Shown piece after piece: positions 63,863-64,000 of a stretch of DNA of 64,000 nt (its first letter is position 1; every line of letters begins with the position of its first letter). Source of the DNA: an uncultured Alphaproteobacteria bacterium (GTDB lineage Bacteria > Pseudomonadota > Alphaproteobacteria > Paracaedibacterales > CAITNM01); assembly GCA_903893805.1 (NCBI GenBank), contig CAITNM010000041.1, positions 46,679 to 110,678 of the forward strand, given 5' to 3'. A program made the translations under genes and the position numbers. Under the pieces are notes generated by a model. It did no database searches. It was not told where the DNA came from and saw only the letters and a program-made list of their open reading frames with translations.

Positions 63863-64000
63863 ATGTCAAAAGAGAAATTTTCGAGGAACAAGCCACACTG
63901 TAACATAGGAACGATTGGTCACGTTGACCATGGAAAGACATCGTTAACAGCGGCAATTACGAAGGTACTAGCGGAGACTGGTGGCGCTCAATTCATGGCG
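63863..64000 (+). CDS. tuf: Elongation factor Tu (partial, N-terminus)
   Basis: First 46 codons of EF-Tu, running off the right edge: [20 protein letters not shown] then [16 protein letters not shown] with the G1 P-loop GHVDHGKT. Delivers aminoacyl-tRNA to the ribosome. AAGGGA precedes the ATG. The tRNA-Gly upstream suggests the tRNA-tuf unit. Confidence 0.96.
   Translation, partial: MSKEKFSRNKPHCNIGTIGHVDHGKTSLTAAITKVLAETGGAQFMA

Overview
The window is AT-rich DNA from an alphaproteobacterium, most likely a host-associated lineage of the Holosporales or Rickettsiales type. This is inferred from the gene content: an EipB/DUF1849 envelope protein, class I PHA synthase, rpsO-pnp and truB side by side, several secreted proteins without recognisable family, and scattered decaying genes (secretin, PfkB kinase, S66 peptidase fragment, a small remnant at 18 kb). 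No rRNA, phage, insertion sequence or CRISPR array was seen.

Layout. 1-9.4 kb (minus strand): end of a methyltransferase, then the cell-shape cluster mreB-mreC-mreD-mrdA-rodA, a branched-chain amino-acid carrier brnQ preceded by a valine-rich leader peptide, a HAD phosphatase and a broken pilus/type II secretin. 9.5-16.1 kb: two secreted proteins (one with histidine-rich 120-bp tandem repeats), an O-antigen-ligase-like membrane protein, an EipB homologue, a peptidase fragment, and a winged-helix regulator followed by a NusG/RfaH paralogue.

16.2-46.7 kb is one long plus-strand surface-polysaccharide cluster. It begins just after the NusG paralogue and ends at a strong bidirectional terminator at 46.77 kb. 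It encodes an MsbA-like ABC exporter and appears to make four kinds of activated sugar: dTDP-3-amino-3,6-dideoxy sugars (rfbA, rfbB, rfbC, FdtA-like isomerase, aminotransferases, acetyltransferase, C-methyltransferase); CMP-pseudaminic acid (pseB, pseC, SpsF/PseF, a PseG-PseH fusion, pseI); an unassigned CMP-3-deoxy-ulosonate-type module (HpcH/HpaI aldolase, KdsB-like, 2-hydroxyacid dehydrogenase, SDR, HAD, 6-phosphogluconolactonase-like); and a CDP-hexose branch (rfbF, rfbG, aminotransferase, RmlC-like epimerase). Two GT2 enzymes and two members of poorly characterised surface-carbohydrate families are the candidate transferases.

46.8-64 kb is mostly housekeeping: pnp, rpsO, truB, a pseudopilin, an interrupted PfkB kinase, a Bcr/CflA-type MFS transporter, a large coiled-coil secreted protein, rpmI-rplT, phaC (with a 69-bp internal tandem duplication), tRNA-Leu, tRNA-Gly x2, pgsA with a flippase-like membrane protein, dnaK behind a CIRCE-like operator, and the start of tuf.

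The most interesting items are the valine leader upstream of brnQ, the aldolase/KdsB sugar-acid module, the two genes whose reading frame is intact on both sides of an in-frame TGA, the phaC duplication and A8 tract, and the His-rich repeat protein.
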